This document shows, piece by piece, positions 37,336 through 49,500 of a stretch of DNA of 64,000 bases (position 1 is its first letter; the number at the start of each line of letters is the position of its first letter). The DNA is from Eremophila alpestris peregrina (taxonomy: Eukaryota > Chordata > Aves > Passeriformes > Alaudidae), in the NCBI GenBank assembly GCA_009792885.1, contig WMCF01000016.1:9037062-9101061 (forward strand), read 5' to 3'. Both the position numbers and the translations under genes were made by a program. The notes below the pieces were generated by a model. That model had not been told where the DNA came from and made no database searches. It saw only the letters and a program-made list of their open reading frames with translations.

Positions 37336-40300
37336 AGTTCTTGGAAAAATGAGCTTTGGGTCACCTCTGTGATGGTGCAGCTCCGGGTCTGATAACCACA
37401 GAGGCTGGAAAATCTGCACCTGCTATCAAATGGGGTGAGAAATTCCAGCCTTGTGTGAACAGAAAATGCTTAAAGGAGGTGAAATTAAAGATGAATTTTC
37501 AGACGGATCTATGGATTTACTCAGGGTCAGGCACAGTTACCTACTCTGCTGTTGGCTTCACAGAGTGAAGGCTAGGCCACTGATGGGCAATTTTCTGCCA
37601 GAGTAAATGGGGACAGCTGTTTTGCAGATGAAAAAACAATGCCAGTTATGTGTGACAGTGGATTTGGTAATGATGTTTGATGACGGACAAGGATAATTCA
37701 GCTTGATGTCCTCTCAAAACACAGGCCAAATCCTTCAGCCATGTATCCCTGGCAACTTGGACAAGACCAAGGCAAACCTGGTTGGTTTACTGGTAGGCAG
37801 ACATCTGGTTTTGATTTAAGGAAACCAGGATACAGATAATGTGCTGTTGCCTTCAATTATTTGTTCTTGTGAGTAAAACACCCTTATTGGTATTATTTTG
37901 GAAAAGGCATCTGTCTATAACAGTTTAAAACAAATATAATTGTACTTCTCTTGGCCCATTCTTTCTTTACCTCCTCTACTTAAACCCTACTCAGTGTGAT
38001 ATGGGAACATCTATACACTGTAGGCAAAATGATGAGGTTTCTATAAGCAAACATAATATTGGTGCAGTGTGTTTAATGAGAATAATAAAATTCAATTTCA
38101 TGAGTCCTTTAAACCTCCTGAACATTCTGCTATTGATTAATAATTAACTAGAGCCTCCCAATATTTTGCTTAAAAAACAAAGTAGTTTTTCTCCTGGGTG
38201 CTAAATATTAGTAACAGCAAGTCTACCAGCACAAATATTTTAAAAGGTACATACACATCCTAGCATGAGCAGTACTGATTCTGCATGGTTATTTAATTTT
38301 TCCCTACATAAAATGTCTAAAATGAGGCTGTTTTAATTTCAAAGCTAAGCTGCACGTTGCAGTGACCGCAGCTTTCCTGCCATCCTTTCTGGGGCTGCTG
38401 GTGCTCTGTCAGTAACAGATTTGTGTGTTATCTTTAACTGTGCTCACAGTAAAGGACTGCAGCTGGCACTGAAACTGGGACACAAGAACCTGCTTAAAAG
38501 GGAGATGCCTTTTGGCCTTGGCTTGCTAACTCATCCGGGCAGTTCCTGGCTAATTGCTTCATTAGCACAACAACAATGTAAAACAGAGTGAGACGACTGT
38601 TGGGAGTACATACGTGAAGGCAGAGCATGACCCCTGTCTAGGCAGCATCTGCAGTCAGCGTTTGCAGGAGCCTTTCATTCTCCCCAGTCAATTGGCAGTC
38701 AGAGAGAGCAGCAGCACAGCACACAGAGATAAGACTGTTTTAATTTCTTGCTTCAGGAGACTCAGCTGCCTCCTTGGAAAAACTGATGCCTTGTCCATGG
38801 ATTCGCAGATTGAACAAACATAAATGTGTCATTTAATTATTAAAGGATGGAGCCAGCATTTCCTGGCAAAACAAACTCTGGTTTTAGACTGAATTCTGGC
38901 AGCAGTGTTCCACCTGCAGGACCAGTCTTCTTGCTGTGGGCAATGGGCAGTACCACTTTGGTCACTGCTCTTTGGGATAATACAGCTCTGCTAACCCCAT
39001 TTCCAAATATCACCTGATAACACAGTGATAGTAGGAAGAGATGTCTGCAAGTAATCCTGATATGCCTTAAGCTGGAATGTCAAGAAAGGAACATAGAGGT
39101 GAATGCTTAAAGTAGTCATGTTCTTGGCTCTGGGATATAATTCAAATGTCATTCACCCACTTGAATTGCAGAAAAGTGCCTGAAAAATCCTAGGTGTTCA
39201 GCCTTCCTGCCAGTATGGGGTGTGACTTATGGAGAGGAAAAAGGGAAGCCATTGTCAGCACTATGGTGGTCACACATGGCTGCATTCCTGGTCCCAGTAA
39301 ATGCAATGGTGAGAACTAGGAATTTCTCCAAAGAGTCTCTTGCTTGTTCCTTGCAGCTGGTACTAAAGAGAGTTGAGGGTCTGGAGAGGTTCTAATTCAG
39401 AGGAAATAATTGCATGTAGCTGAAAACTAAATATGGCATTTCTCATGAAGTGTCCTTTTGGTGAGTTTGTAAAAAGTTGCACAGGATGTTAAGAGTGTGT
39501 GTCAGAAAATGCGCCCGTGGATGCAGAAAATAAGAACTTTCAAAATGTCAAGGGTGAGGGTTAATGACTGAAGCCTTTTTGCTGAGCACAGTTTGACAGA
39601 CTGTCACCTGCATAAATTGTTGTCAGGGTAATTAAACCTTATGGTGCCACAGGACGTGTCCCACCCCACATTTTACTCTGTTGGAGGCTGTGGCACTGCA
39701 CAGGGAAAGCTGTAGCCATGCTAATTAGGATCAGGCAAGGCACTTGTAAAGCATAATTTAGACCATTTCCTTTTGGGAATTGTCTCCTAATGAGCATGGT
39801 TCCAATGAAATTATTCATTGTTCACGCTGTCACAGGATCATTTATTAAGGGTAATCAGTTAAAGCAGTACAGGTGTCAATGTGGGCAGAACATCTTCTTC
39901 CAAATGTTTGTTATTGACAGTGTCAATGTACGAGGAGAAACCACTTCAGTTTGGCTTTGTTGTGCTGCCAGTTTGACACCCCCAGCCTGAACCCACAGCA
40001 TTTGTTAGCAGCATATTTGATTTAGGAGACTCCAAGAGGCAATAAATTGGAGCCTGGGGGAAGGGGTGAGCCCCTTCTGGCTGCCCTGGTGCTGCTCTGC
40101 TTCCCATAGCAAATATGGGTGTTTCTGTGGGAATTCATATGCCAGGAAGGGGAGCTTCATTGCCAACAGAGAGCAGCCAGAGAGTCTGTGGGATACCTGA
40201 ATCTTATAGATCAGCTCATCCTGCCTTTAGTTCAAGGCTTACTGTATTGGATTTGTTGTTTCAGCATTGATCCCACTTGCTTATCTAAGGCAGACTTTTT

Positions 40301-42802
40301 GTCTCCAAATGCTTTAATGCCACAGTTGGCCAATGTTATTTGCTTCTGTGGCTCTCAAAGAGCTCCCAGGCTCTTAGGGGGAGATCTGTTGTCTGTTAAT
40401 GGCAATAGATTATCTTAATATTCACTATGGTGTGAATGTTTTTGAGAGATACCTTCAGATTGTTGTTGGCCAATCTGTTTGACATATTTTTGCAGGACAG
40501 TAATCCCAGAAAATCCATGTGCCCATATATACTCATAGGCTATTTACAGAGAAAAACTCTCTATGGTGAACTTTGTTTATTTTGCTTTCTTTCTAAGTGG
40601 AAGTGTACACTGGTTAGCCAGCTTAATGTGGTCTGATCTATAGAGATGGTAAAAAGACTGTTAGTCCAGGATCTGGGAATACCTGGTTTTATTTTTTGCA
40701 GACAGCATGCAAATACCAAAAGAAGAAAAGGAAAGGCTGCCTTTCCATATAAATCTGCATTTTTCTCCCCAGAGCCTGTTTTATGGGTCTGCCCACTGAC
40801 TGTACTGATAGTCATTGGAGCACATAAAAAGTAATGTAGGAACATCCTTTAAACTAGTGAAGAGAAGATGAAAATAATCAGAACAAATTCACAAAGGCAG
40901 TATTATCAGTATTTGTAACATTAATACATTCAGCCATAACTGCACCTGTTAGTAAGGAAATACTGCCTTCTGAAATGCATTTTAGTGCAGTGTGTAATTT
41001 TCAGGATATGTATTGGGCACACAGGATTTTCTTTATTATTCCCGAGGAAGGAAACAAACTGTATGGCAACTTCAAGGGGAAAATGAACTAATTTAATGTG
41101 AGTTCTACTTTGAATCGTTTCTGCTCCTTTAATTTTTTTCTGATGCATATTTTTAAATGTTTACTTGAATAGAAGGCTGTTTCTTTTCCTTGCCATTTCT
41201 CTACTGGTTGCTGTTATAGAAAAAGTGTGTTCATTGTCAGACAGATAAATGCAGCAGTACATACATATATTCTGAATACTGTATATTCATTAATCACACT
41301 GTGTTTTACTTTATTTTATCCTCAAACTTGGTGTATATTTTCATTATCCTCTTGCATTATTTGCAATGGATTCTGTGGCTTGGCAGAGTCACTTCAAATA
41401 CTAGACATGATAAATGGTAATAGATTTCCCATTATACAAATGCTTTTTTATCCTCTTAGTTTAATTGCTGCATTTCTCACTCGTTCTATTGTGCACTCTT
41501 GATGACCAGTGTCCCCACAGTCATTTCCTGAGCTGAAATGAGGATTAGATTTATATATGGGAGAGCAGAAAACACATTTATTTCAGTATCAAAGAGAAAC
41601 AGCTGTGTTTTGTTTTCAACTGGAATTTCCTCTAAGGTGAAACCAACTGTCTTGGGACATTCAGGCAATCCCCCTGGCTAAAGAAGTTCTCTGAGACTTT
41701 TGGAGGAGGGTAAATTGGATCTTATATTCAGGTTTAAATCAGACTATGCTTAAATTCTGTTGATGAACCTAGAGAGAGGATGAAATGGCATGGTTCCTCT
41801 TGTCTTATTTGTAGACTGGTACTTCAGCACCATTAAAGTAAGGAAGATCTGGTGCAAAATGATTGGAAAAAGAGTAATTTTAAAGAAAACAAGATGGAGG
41901 CAAGAACAAAACCTATTGTGTTGTTTCATCAAGATTGACCTCAAAAGTACTGAGGGTCTGTAATGGGAATTCTTGAATTTGAATTCAATGTTAGCTCTCT
42001 GGGATTGCCATTTGTGTGTGCTGCTAACCTACACATTCAGAGCAGCTCTCCATAGCCCTTTCCCTGCTGGAAAGCTTTCTGGGTCAGTCTGTGTCATGTT
42101 TCCCTTTTCTTGCAAACTTATACCTCTGAGTCTGAATTTGCAGAACTGTTCATGTGTCCTTCTAGCCTAAGAAGTGGGAGGGTAACCCTGGTGACTAAGT
42201 GCAAAAACACAGTGGCAGAGCATTGTTGAGATCAGGCACTGGAGGTGAATTGTTCTGTGTCACGTCTCTAAGGAGACTCCTGGAAAACCACAATGTGCTG
42301 TTTCCACAGACCAATGGCTGCAGGCAGTGAACTGCAATCTCCAAAGTCATCTGTGGGCTCAGCAGAAATGTTGGCTAGAGATTAACTCCCAGATGTCCAT
42401 CTATTGAGGGCAGCCTTTAGCCCTCAGGTATTGATTTAGTAATGAAGGTTTCTTCTACAGATCCAGAGTTTCCCAGTGGGTTCCTGGAAGGCTCCTCTGA
42501 GCTCTCCTGGGACCACGGTAAGAAGTTGTTGAGAACCACTATTGCTGTAGTCTGAATTCCCATTGAGAGATGGAAGAATATTTTGCTTATTCAGCTGCTG
42601 GGAGAGGCTCAGCTCAGCAGAAAAGGTCAGCTGAAGTGCTGCTCCCAGTGTGATTTGGTCTAAAATTCAGATGAGAGGGAGTAGTAACATATTGGTCAGG
42701 TAGAGTCCTCAGCAGGTGCTGCTCCCCAAAAAAGTGTGGGAATGAGCAGGAAGGGAAGTGAGACTTGTGTGCCATCATAAGCCCTCTCTAAAATTCTTCC
42801 AC

Positions 42803-42824
42803 AAAAAAAAAAAAAAAAAAAAAA
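42803..42824. repeat. Poly(A) tract of 22
   Basis: This is the longest homopolymer in the window. There is no AATAAA signal in the preceding 100 bases and no recognisable gene or retroelement body upstream, so origin by retroposition is not supported. Tracts this long are prone to length error in assemblies. Confidence 0.9.
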
Positions 42825-43209
42825 TAGTGTGATGAAGTTTGTTTGGGAAATTGATGTTCAACATGTAGTTTGTGGCTTTCCTCTTAGGTCTGTATGACAC
42901 TGTCAATGGTTTCTATAGACACAAAAAGCTTTTTTGCAGACAACTTTCCGTAGCAGTACTTGCCCTTCTAGGGCTCTTACCAGAACTTCCCTCTGTATTT
43001 GTGCTGGGTTTCTGGCGAACTGCTCCCATAAAATTGAGGGCTTTTATCTCCTTTGCTCTGGTAATCTCTGGATTAGCTTTCTGGTGAAGTGCAAGCATGC
43101 ACCCGTGTGTGCTAAGGAATAATCTTACTTTGCAAATTAATATGTTAATGTAGCGCTAGATTCCCAGCCTTTTAACAGTAGGAGACTGGTGATAGGTTTA
43201 AAGCATCAA

Positions 43210-43479
43210 TGTGTGATTTTATTCATCTGGACGAGATAAGAAAACAGCCCCGCACTGAGAGTACCGAGACGGGTCTGTGCCCCCTCTAGCTCAGTCTTTG
43301 CCATTCTCCCCCCAAAACCCCTTCCCTCTCGCTCCATCTGCCACTGCCTGAAGCTCGACTCTATTTCCCAGTAATGATCCATTAATTTGGAGCTGGCAGC
43401 CCCTCGCCGAGGCAGGCAGAGGTGCGGAGGGAGCGGCGGCACAGAGCCATGTGAGCGCAGCGCTGGAGGCGGCAGGAGG
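43210..43479 (+). promoter_or_regulatory. GRIP2: GRIP2 CpG-enriched promoter / 5' UTR region
   Basis: About 22 CpG dinucleotides fall between roughly 43.23 and 43.56 kb, in a window that is otherwise strongly CpG-depleted. The patch ends in the GRIP2 start codon. No TATA box is evident near the likely start site. An AT motif (ccattaatttgg, about 43379-43390) lies at the upstream side of the GC-rich core. This fits a small CpG-type neuronal promoter with dispersed initiation. The transcription start is inferred, not seen; a 5' UTR of roughly 50-100 nt is my guess. The same GC-rich stretch also gives a long minus-strand open frame (43206-43706), which I regard as a composition artefact. Confidence 0.6.
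43449..43454 (+). promoter_or_regulatory. Start-stop mini uORF (ATGTGA) upstream of the GRIP2 ATG
   Basis: ATG at 43449 is followed immediately by the in-register stop TGA, leaving 25 nt before the GRIP2 ATG at 43480. The minimal uORF has G at -3, a moderate initiation context. Start-stop elements are known in other mRNAs to hold ribosomes at the site and lower downstream initiation. It matters only if transcription starts upstream of 43449, which is likely but unproven. Confidence 0.5.
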
Positions 43480-43534
43480 ATGTTCGCTGTGTCGCTCAAG
43501 TGCCGGCTCGGGGTGCTCAGACGGAGGAGCAAAG
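43480..43534 (+). CDS. GRIP2: GRIP2 first coding exon encoding the alternative (palmitoylatable-type) N-terminal leader
   Basis: The ATG at 43480 opens an 18-codon leader, MFAVSLKCRLGVLRRRSK, plus one base of the next codon. A splice donor (AAAG|gtacgg) follows at 43535. The pattern AVSLK-R-LGV-RRR-K matches what I recall of the GRIP2 N-terminus and is related to the GRIP1 leader containing AVSFKCR. GRIP proteins are cytoplasmic multi-PDZ scaffolds that bind AMPA receptor GluA2/3 C-termini. Leaders of this kind (GRIP1b, pABP-L) are known to be palmitoylated and membrane-directed. Seen directly: Cys8, a basic tail (R14-R16, K18), A at -3 of the ATG, and an in-frame TGA at 43375 with no other in-frame ATG between, so this start is the natural one. 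The exon ends in phase 1, fitting a next codon G|AT (Asp), as expected after the Lys in GRIP2. The remaining exons lie beyond the window. Choice of GRIP2 over GRIP1 rests on the LGV-RRR stretch. The match is from memory and was not searched. Confidence 0.83.
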
Positions 43535-46500
43535 GTACGGTCAGAGCGGGGCAGCTCGCTCCTGCTGACAGAGGGATGGCAGGGCACTCACTGAGCATTT
43601 GCTTTTCCTTAGCTGGGCAAGAGCAAAAAAAGCTACTTGCTCTGTGATTGCTTTTCACCCTCTGTGCATCGGCAGGCGGGAGTAGGATTATTTTAATTTC
43701 TTGCATGTCCTATATTTTTTCAGATGCTGGATTTTTTTTCCCCCGTTGACTCTCTGGGTTTTTTTTCTCTATTCATCTGCCATGGTTATTACGGCAGTAA
43801 AGTAGATTTAGGTGTGCCTCAGCGTCTCACAAGGTTTCCCTCCTCCTATGTGGGAGCTGTTACTTTGCAGGGAGAAGCACTTGAGTGTTAGGGAGTCATG
43901 GTCCCTGTCCCTCCCTACGCTCCTTCCAGAAGGGGAGTGGGTTGAAAGGATGAGAGACCTGGCAGGATAACGGGGAGAAAATGAACTTTGAGAAGGTTTG
44001 AGGAACAGTAATATTTTATTTCAAAGTTAATCTGAGGCAGGACAATTTCTGTACTCACCATCCTGCAGTGTTGCACGGGATCAGAAGTGAAGGTCTGTTG
44101 TGCTGGGCTGCGATCCAGGGTCCCTCGCCCCCAGTTGTGCTGTGTGAGTGCTCGGGGGTCTCTGCACTCCCGGCTCAGGGGTGTGCTGCAGCCAGGGCTG
44201 GGTCCTGCTGGTGTGATGACTTTGATTTCTGGGAGGTTCGCGTTTTCATGGAGCCTGGGGCAGATCTCACTGTCGGGAGCTTGACTCCCCTGTGCCAGCC
44301 CTTCCAGCCAGCAGCACTCCTGCAGCAGATCAAAGCCCTTTGCTGTTAGGGAAGATGACCTGCATTTTTATAGGGACCTCTACAGCAAAACAGCTTTTAG
44401 GGGCTCAGTGTAACTCGGATGCTATCGATTCCAGATGAATGCATGAACTCAGCTTTTAGCCTCACTTAAGGGGAGAGACACTTGGATGCTGATGCAAGGA
44501 TTTCTGTGCTGACACAGAAACTCTGTCAGAACCAGCAGGTACAAAACTTTGGTAGCAGAGAAAGGCCTGAACACAATTCACGAGTTTCTGATGTGGTCTG
44601 GACCTTAAGTCTAGGGTGCAATTCCTATGGGTGACTGCCTTGTAAGTAAAAAAGTATTTGCTCAGATTAAGGTTGCAACTCTATGGAATAGATGTGAATA
44701 GAGAGCAGGAGCCTGAGGGCTGCTTCACTTGACATTGGTTACTGGGGTGCTGAGAGAGCAGGGGGCACCTTGTGATTGTGATTGCCCCACTGTGCTCATT
44801 CCTCCTTCCTGTGTGTGCACAGGCAGTGAGATGTTCTTTTGTGCTCTTTGCTGCACATAGAGGTACATTCAAGCATCCTCGGAGCTGGACTTATTTCAGA
44901 TGTATGAATTTATATTTGGCATCACTTGCCTTTGACAGTTTATCCTCCTGCTTCTTTGTTTCTTTGCCTCCACAGTTTGGAGGCTTCATGGGCTTCTCTC
45001 TGCGCTGGAAGGAGTTTCTTGTTTGCAATCAAACAGGCAGAATTTCCACCTTCTAGAGCAAAGCCTGGAAGTGTTTGCATCAAACACAGCCCTAAGGTCC
45101 CTTTTTAGTTGGCAGATGCCAGGAGAAGGTCTGGTGCCTTATTAGTTTTTACAGATCTTTTTCCCTGGCGTGATTTTTTGCTACATATCCTTAAGGAATT
45201 GGCAGTACTGTTGGAACTGATGGGTTTTTCTTCTACAGTTTTCCAGGAAAGTTAGGAACACAGGGCAGAATAAGTGCATTTGTGCCTGCAAAACACTGAA
45301 TATGCAGCCTGAGATTGAAATGTAAAAAAAATGTTATCCCTGTAGTACCTGATAAAGTTTTAGTGGCTTTAGTTGAAATATTTACAATTGACTTAGATCA
45401 CCTGCATTTCTTAGTGACAGATTTAAATGAGAGAATTGCTAATCCAATGCTAAATTCTGCTGCTTTGATCAAGGATTAAATTGAGCTGGAAGTGGCTTTT
45501 GGGGCTTGAGCTTTGAAATGAACCAGAGAGAGACGTTGTTACTTGTCTTCAGCATTTTGGGACAGACTATGTTTAAGGAACACACCCAAAAGAGTGATCA
45601 AAAATAAATAATGCCTGGGCACTTTTGGTACTGGAATGAGCCCATCATGACTGGGCAGCAACCAAGGATGGGAGCTGCTGTGAATTATGTTAGTGAGTAA
45701 TGAAACTGCTGCATTTCACATGTTGCATCCTGGGAGATGGTCAGGCCTTTATCTGGCACTAAAAATTCCCACCACCTTTGGAAGAGAGACAGGAAGAAAT
45801 GACAAAGGGGATGTGTGAAAGAGAGTGGCAGATACCCCAGCCCTGGTACCTTTCTGTCCTCTGGTCTAGGCATTTATGTGACCCAGTGTCCCAAAACCGT
45901 GCTCTGCCTGGCTCTGCAGGTGGATGCTTGCTGAGGGGATACTCCTCTGCTAAAGCTGATTTTTATTAATTGTAAGGTTAGGTGTTCAAATCTCAGCTAT
46001 GGTGGCCGCTGTTAGTTTTGTGTAGTTTTAGCTTTAAATATCCTCATAGAAATAAGGATTGATCTCCCTGTACTAATTGCTACTCTCTTCTTCAAAACAG
46101 ATCCCTTCCCCCAACTTTCTGTGCTATTTTCTTTTCCATCCCTCAAACTTTGCCTGCTCCTCCCCAGCTAATCCCCTCACTTTGGGGAGAAATTCTTGCT
46201 GTCAGTCCTCTTGGATTCCTGCTTTCCTTCTCTCGCTGAGCCCTTGAGCTTTTCCTGGCATGAGGAACATTCACAGTTAATCCACCAGGCATTCCTCTGG
46301 TTGGCTGGGGCTGGCAGCACTTCCCTGCCCACGGCTCTCAGCTCTCTTTGGCCAACATCAGCTCACACAGCTGTGGGGCTCCTCTGCCCTCTCCAAGGAC
46401 TCTTCATCCTCTGCAGAAGGTGCTACTGAAGACCCCAAGGAACATTCAGTCACTTGTCCAATACAATAATTAAACTTTCCTCAGTATTAGTGTTTTTCAG

Positions 46501-49500
46501 TTGAAAAAGCTAAATGGTTTCTGCCTGGTCATGCTTTTGTCATTCAGCTGAGCTCAAACAGGACTGGGGAGGTTTGGCTGGTGCCTGCCTGCCCTGCTAG
46601 CCCCCAATTACTACAGCAAATCAACTGTATTTCATAAATAAGTAAACAGTAGCAGTGAAGAGCCTAAATAATTAACCAGATACATGTGTTGGACTGAAAA
46701 GTAGCAAATGAGGCAATTCAAAGTAGTCCTCACTGTTTCTCCTGCCTTCCAAAGCCTGCAGCCCAAGGGGAGGGGGGATGCTCTGTGAGAGTTGGTGAGA
46801 CCAGAGCTGCCTGAACAAACAGCAGCACACTCCAATGGGTCTGCCCACTGACATGGCAGAAGAAAAGCTTGGGTACCTGGTTTGAGACATTCAAGCTTAA
46901 AACATGTTTTTGTCCACTCTAGTTTCTCCTACTGTGTGGTGTGAATGATGTAATGAAAGTAATTTTGCTGTTCCTTTGTCAAAAGTTGTCATCTGGAACA
47001 TGCCAGGCATCACATCCTGTAAAAGAAAATACATGTTCTGCTTTTCATTCACATATCTCTGAATTTTTAAGCCTTTTAAGCTTCACTGAGTCATGTTTAC
47101 TACTTTCTTTTTAGATACTTTCTCTTGTATTTTGTTCTTCCTCTCTTGTGTTTGACTGGGAACTGAGAAAAGCTAAGAAAAAACATGTGAAACCCTCAGG
47201 AATAAAATAGAAGAATATGTTCAGAAAAACTGTCATATAGAGTGAAATGTTCAATAAAAAAAAAGTTTTAGAACAGCAGCTTTTACAGTGAAGCCCAGAT
47301 TTTCAATAATGCCACATTTGGGTACATAGGCATCGTTGTCCCTTAGATGGAAGTTACTGCATCCGGTTTGGTGTAGGAAGATGTTTGGTTTTATTTCCAT
47401 GTTTTTATTGAGAATAGTGCCATGGGAATCAACCCCAAGAACCGGGAGCGTGCTCTTGGGGCACTTCACCTTGTTCACTGTACAGCAGAATGGTGTTGGA
47501 AAGCATCCTGGCTGTGTTTCATAGCAGGGAGTGTTGCTGCAACTGGGTTTCTGTCACAAAAAGATTTGTTCACTGCAGGTAAACAAGAAAAGTTTTGGGC
47601 TTCTACTTAGCAAGGGAAAAAAAGGGAAAAAAAAGGGTGAGCAGGTGAGCTACTTCCATCCTGGGGTGTGGTACCAAGTCCAGAGCACCTCACAGTGATG
47701 TGAGAGTAAAAGTCCAGTGGAGCTCCTGCTCTTGGAGGAGAACACCCCTGTTATTCCTGTATTTACCCTCCAGGCCCAGAGTAGTCAGTAAAACAAAGCA
47801 GATGGGCAGCCAACACAGATAAACCAGACTCATCCCCAAAATGAAGCTGTGGTGCAGAGGTTGAGCCCATGGTCTCAGAAAGCTGAGGCCAGATGCAGTG
47901 TTACAGCCCTGGCTTGGCCACCTTTTCTTTAGGATGATTGCTGCCTCCTAGGATTTATCCTCACCTGCCTGTTTCAAGGCAGGAGGCATCTTCGAGGGGC
48001 TGCCATGAATATTTATGACGCTGTTCCTGCTGCAGCAATGAAAAGCAGGCAGTGGTGAACACAGGGAACTCCCTCAGCCCAAAACACTCAGCTGGCAGTG
48101 GCTGTGATTCCTTTTCTGTCAGTGTGGCTATGCTTCAGCCCTTCCCCTATCTCATTAATAATTCATAATTGAGCATGTTTTATTTATATCTCCAAATGAA
48201 GGCCATTTTTCAGCCTGATGCTCTAGCATCCTGAGTGACTGTCACCTGCTCTGAGCACTGTGTGGTTCCTTCAGCCCCAGCTCATCCCTCATCTTCCTCC
48301 AGGCTCCAGCAGCAGAGAGGATATTGATCTCTTAGGGGGGTAATTGAATGAAAAAAGCCCCTAGCAGCCCAGAGGCAGATGATAAATCCTTGCAGGGAAG
48401 CCAGTGTGCAAAACAGTGTATCTGTGCAAAACCCTTCCTGCTGGAAAGGCACAGCATGTGTTGGAATCCTGTGTGCAAATCCTGCCCAGATCCCACCTGC
48501 TGGAGCAGGAAGGAAAGACCACCCTGCCTTGGTGTGGATATATTACACAAGAGCAGTTGCACTGGCCCTTTGCTGTGCTGCATGGGCAGGTCTTTCTGGA
48601 CTCTTTCTGGAGTGGTTTGGAAAATATTGATCTTGACCGTGCAAAAATCACAAGTAGTGAATCCTTGTACTACTTGTGTGTATCTATGCATCCTTTCTGT
48701 TTTGCACATAAGAGTATGTGGGGGTTTTGGGGGTGTTATTAAAGCTAAAAACAGGGGCTGGAGACTGGGGACTCTGTCCCATACCTTTATGTCACTGTGA
48801 TTAACAATTTGTTGTGCAGGTGGTTTTACTGGGCATTTGTTTTCTCAGTGACAACTACTCCAGCTATCTCCCTTGAGAAAAGTCCAGGATGGCAAGAGCA
48901 GGTACCTGTTACTGATCAAGGCTTGTTAATGTGGATGAATTTGCCCACTGGCTGCAGGGCATCACCATTAAACTGTTCTTAAAACCTCAGTGAACCCCAG
49001 TTCACTGAAGTTGTAAGGTGCAGTGAGTTCAGGGTCAATAGAAACAAGATTTAAAAATAATATTTCAGAATTATTATCTTGCTGCTTATAAAGTGTGTCT
49101 GAAGTTTGTATTTTGCATTGTGTATGTGTCACCAGAGAGGGTTTGGATGTTAAAACCATGGATCTAAAGGAAGTTGTTTTCTCTGTTGGTGAGCTGCTTT
49201 CCTCTTGACTCCGTTCCTTACATACAGCTACAGGACATTTTTGTCACAGTCTTCTAAGTCAGTGAATAATACAGAGCAGCTTGGCAGGCAGCATTTAAAA
49301 CAGGTGAGGAAATACCTTGATCTCCTGTTCCCCTGCACCTGTACAACTTTTTATCCACAGCATTTCTTCCCTCATGTACAGGCATCTAACTTTGCATACT
49401 CATGAGGATGTGCCAAATCACAATTCTTCATTTATTTTGGAGCTGACAGGGAATCTGCAGTGGGCCTGTCTGGAGGCCAATCTTCTCCTGTGCCTCAGGG

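Larger units (their letters stand above)
29956..43209. other. Region upstream of the GRIP2 promoter, no recognised gene
   Basis: This stretch contains the candidate exon at 31066-31228, splice-bounded segments at 36570-36607 and 42461-42517, and the 22-base poly(A) tract. AT-rich stretches with homeodomain-like sites lie near 33.30-33.39 and 37.23-37.34 kb. In mammals, as I recall, the neighbour upstream of GRIP2 is CCDC174 in divergent orientation. Nothing resembling its exons or a second CpG island is visible, so it probably lies left of the window. Confidence 0.5.

Noticed and set aside
42700..42824. Processed pseudogene ending in the 22-base poly(A)
   Set aside because: No AATAAA, no coding similarity upstream and no obvious target-site duplication.
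43206..43706. 166-codon minus-strand open frame opposite the GRIP2 exon
   Set aside because: It exists because the CpG-rich first exon and promoter lack stop trinucleotides on the reverse strand. Product unrecognisable.
49250..49303. 54-nt splice-bounded open segment in GRIP2 intron 1 (SSKSVNNTEQLGRQHLKQ)
   Set aside because: Only the phase 0 reading is open, whereas the GRIP2 leader exon ends in phase 1, so it cannot be a coding cassette here. Probably a chance splice pair.
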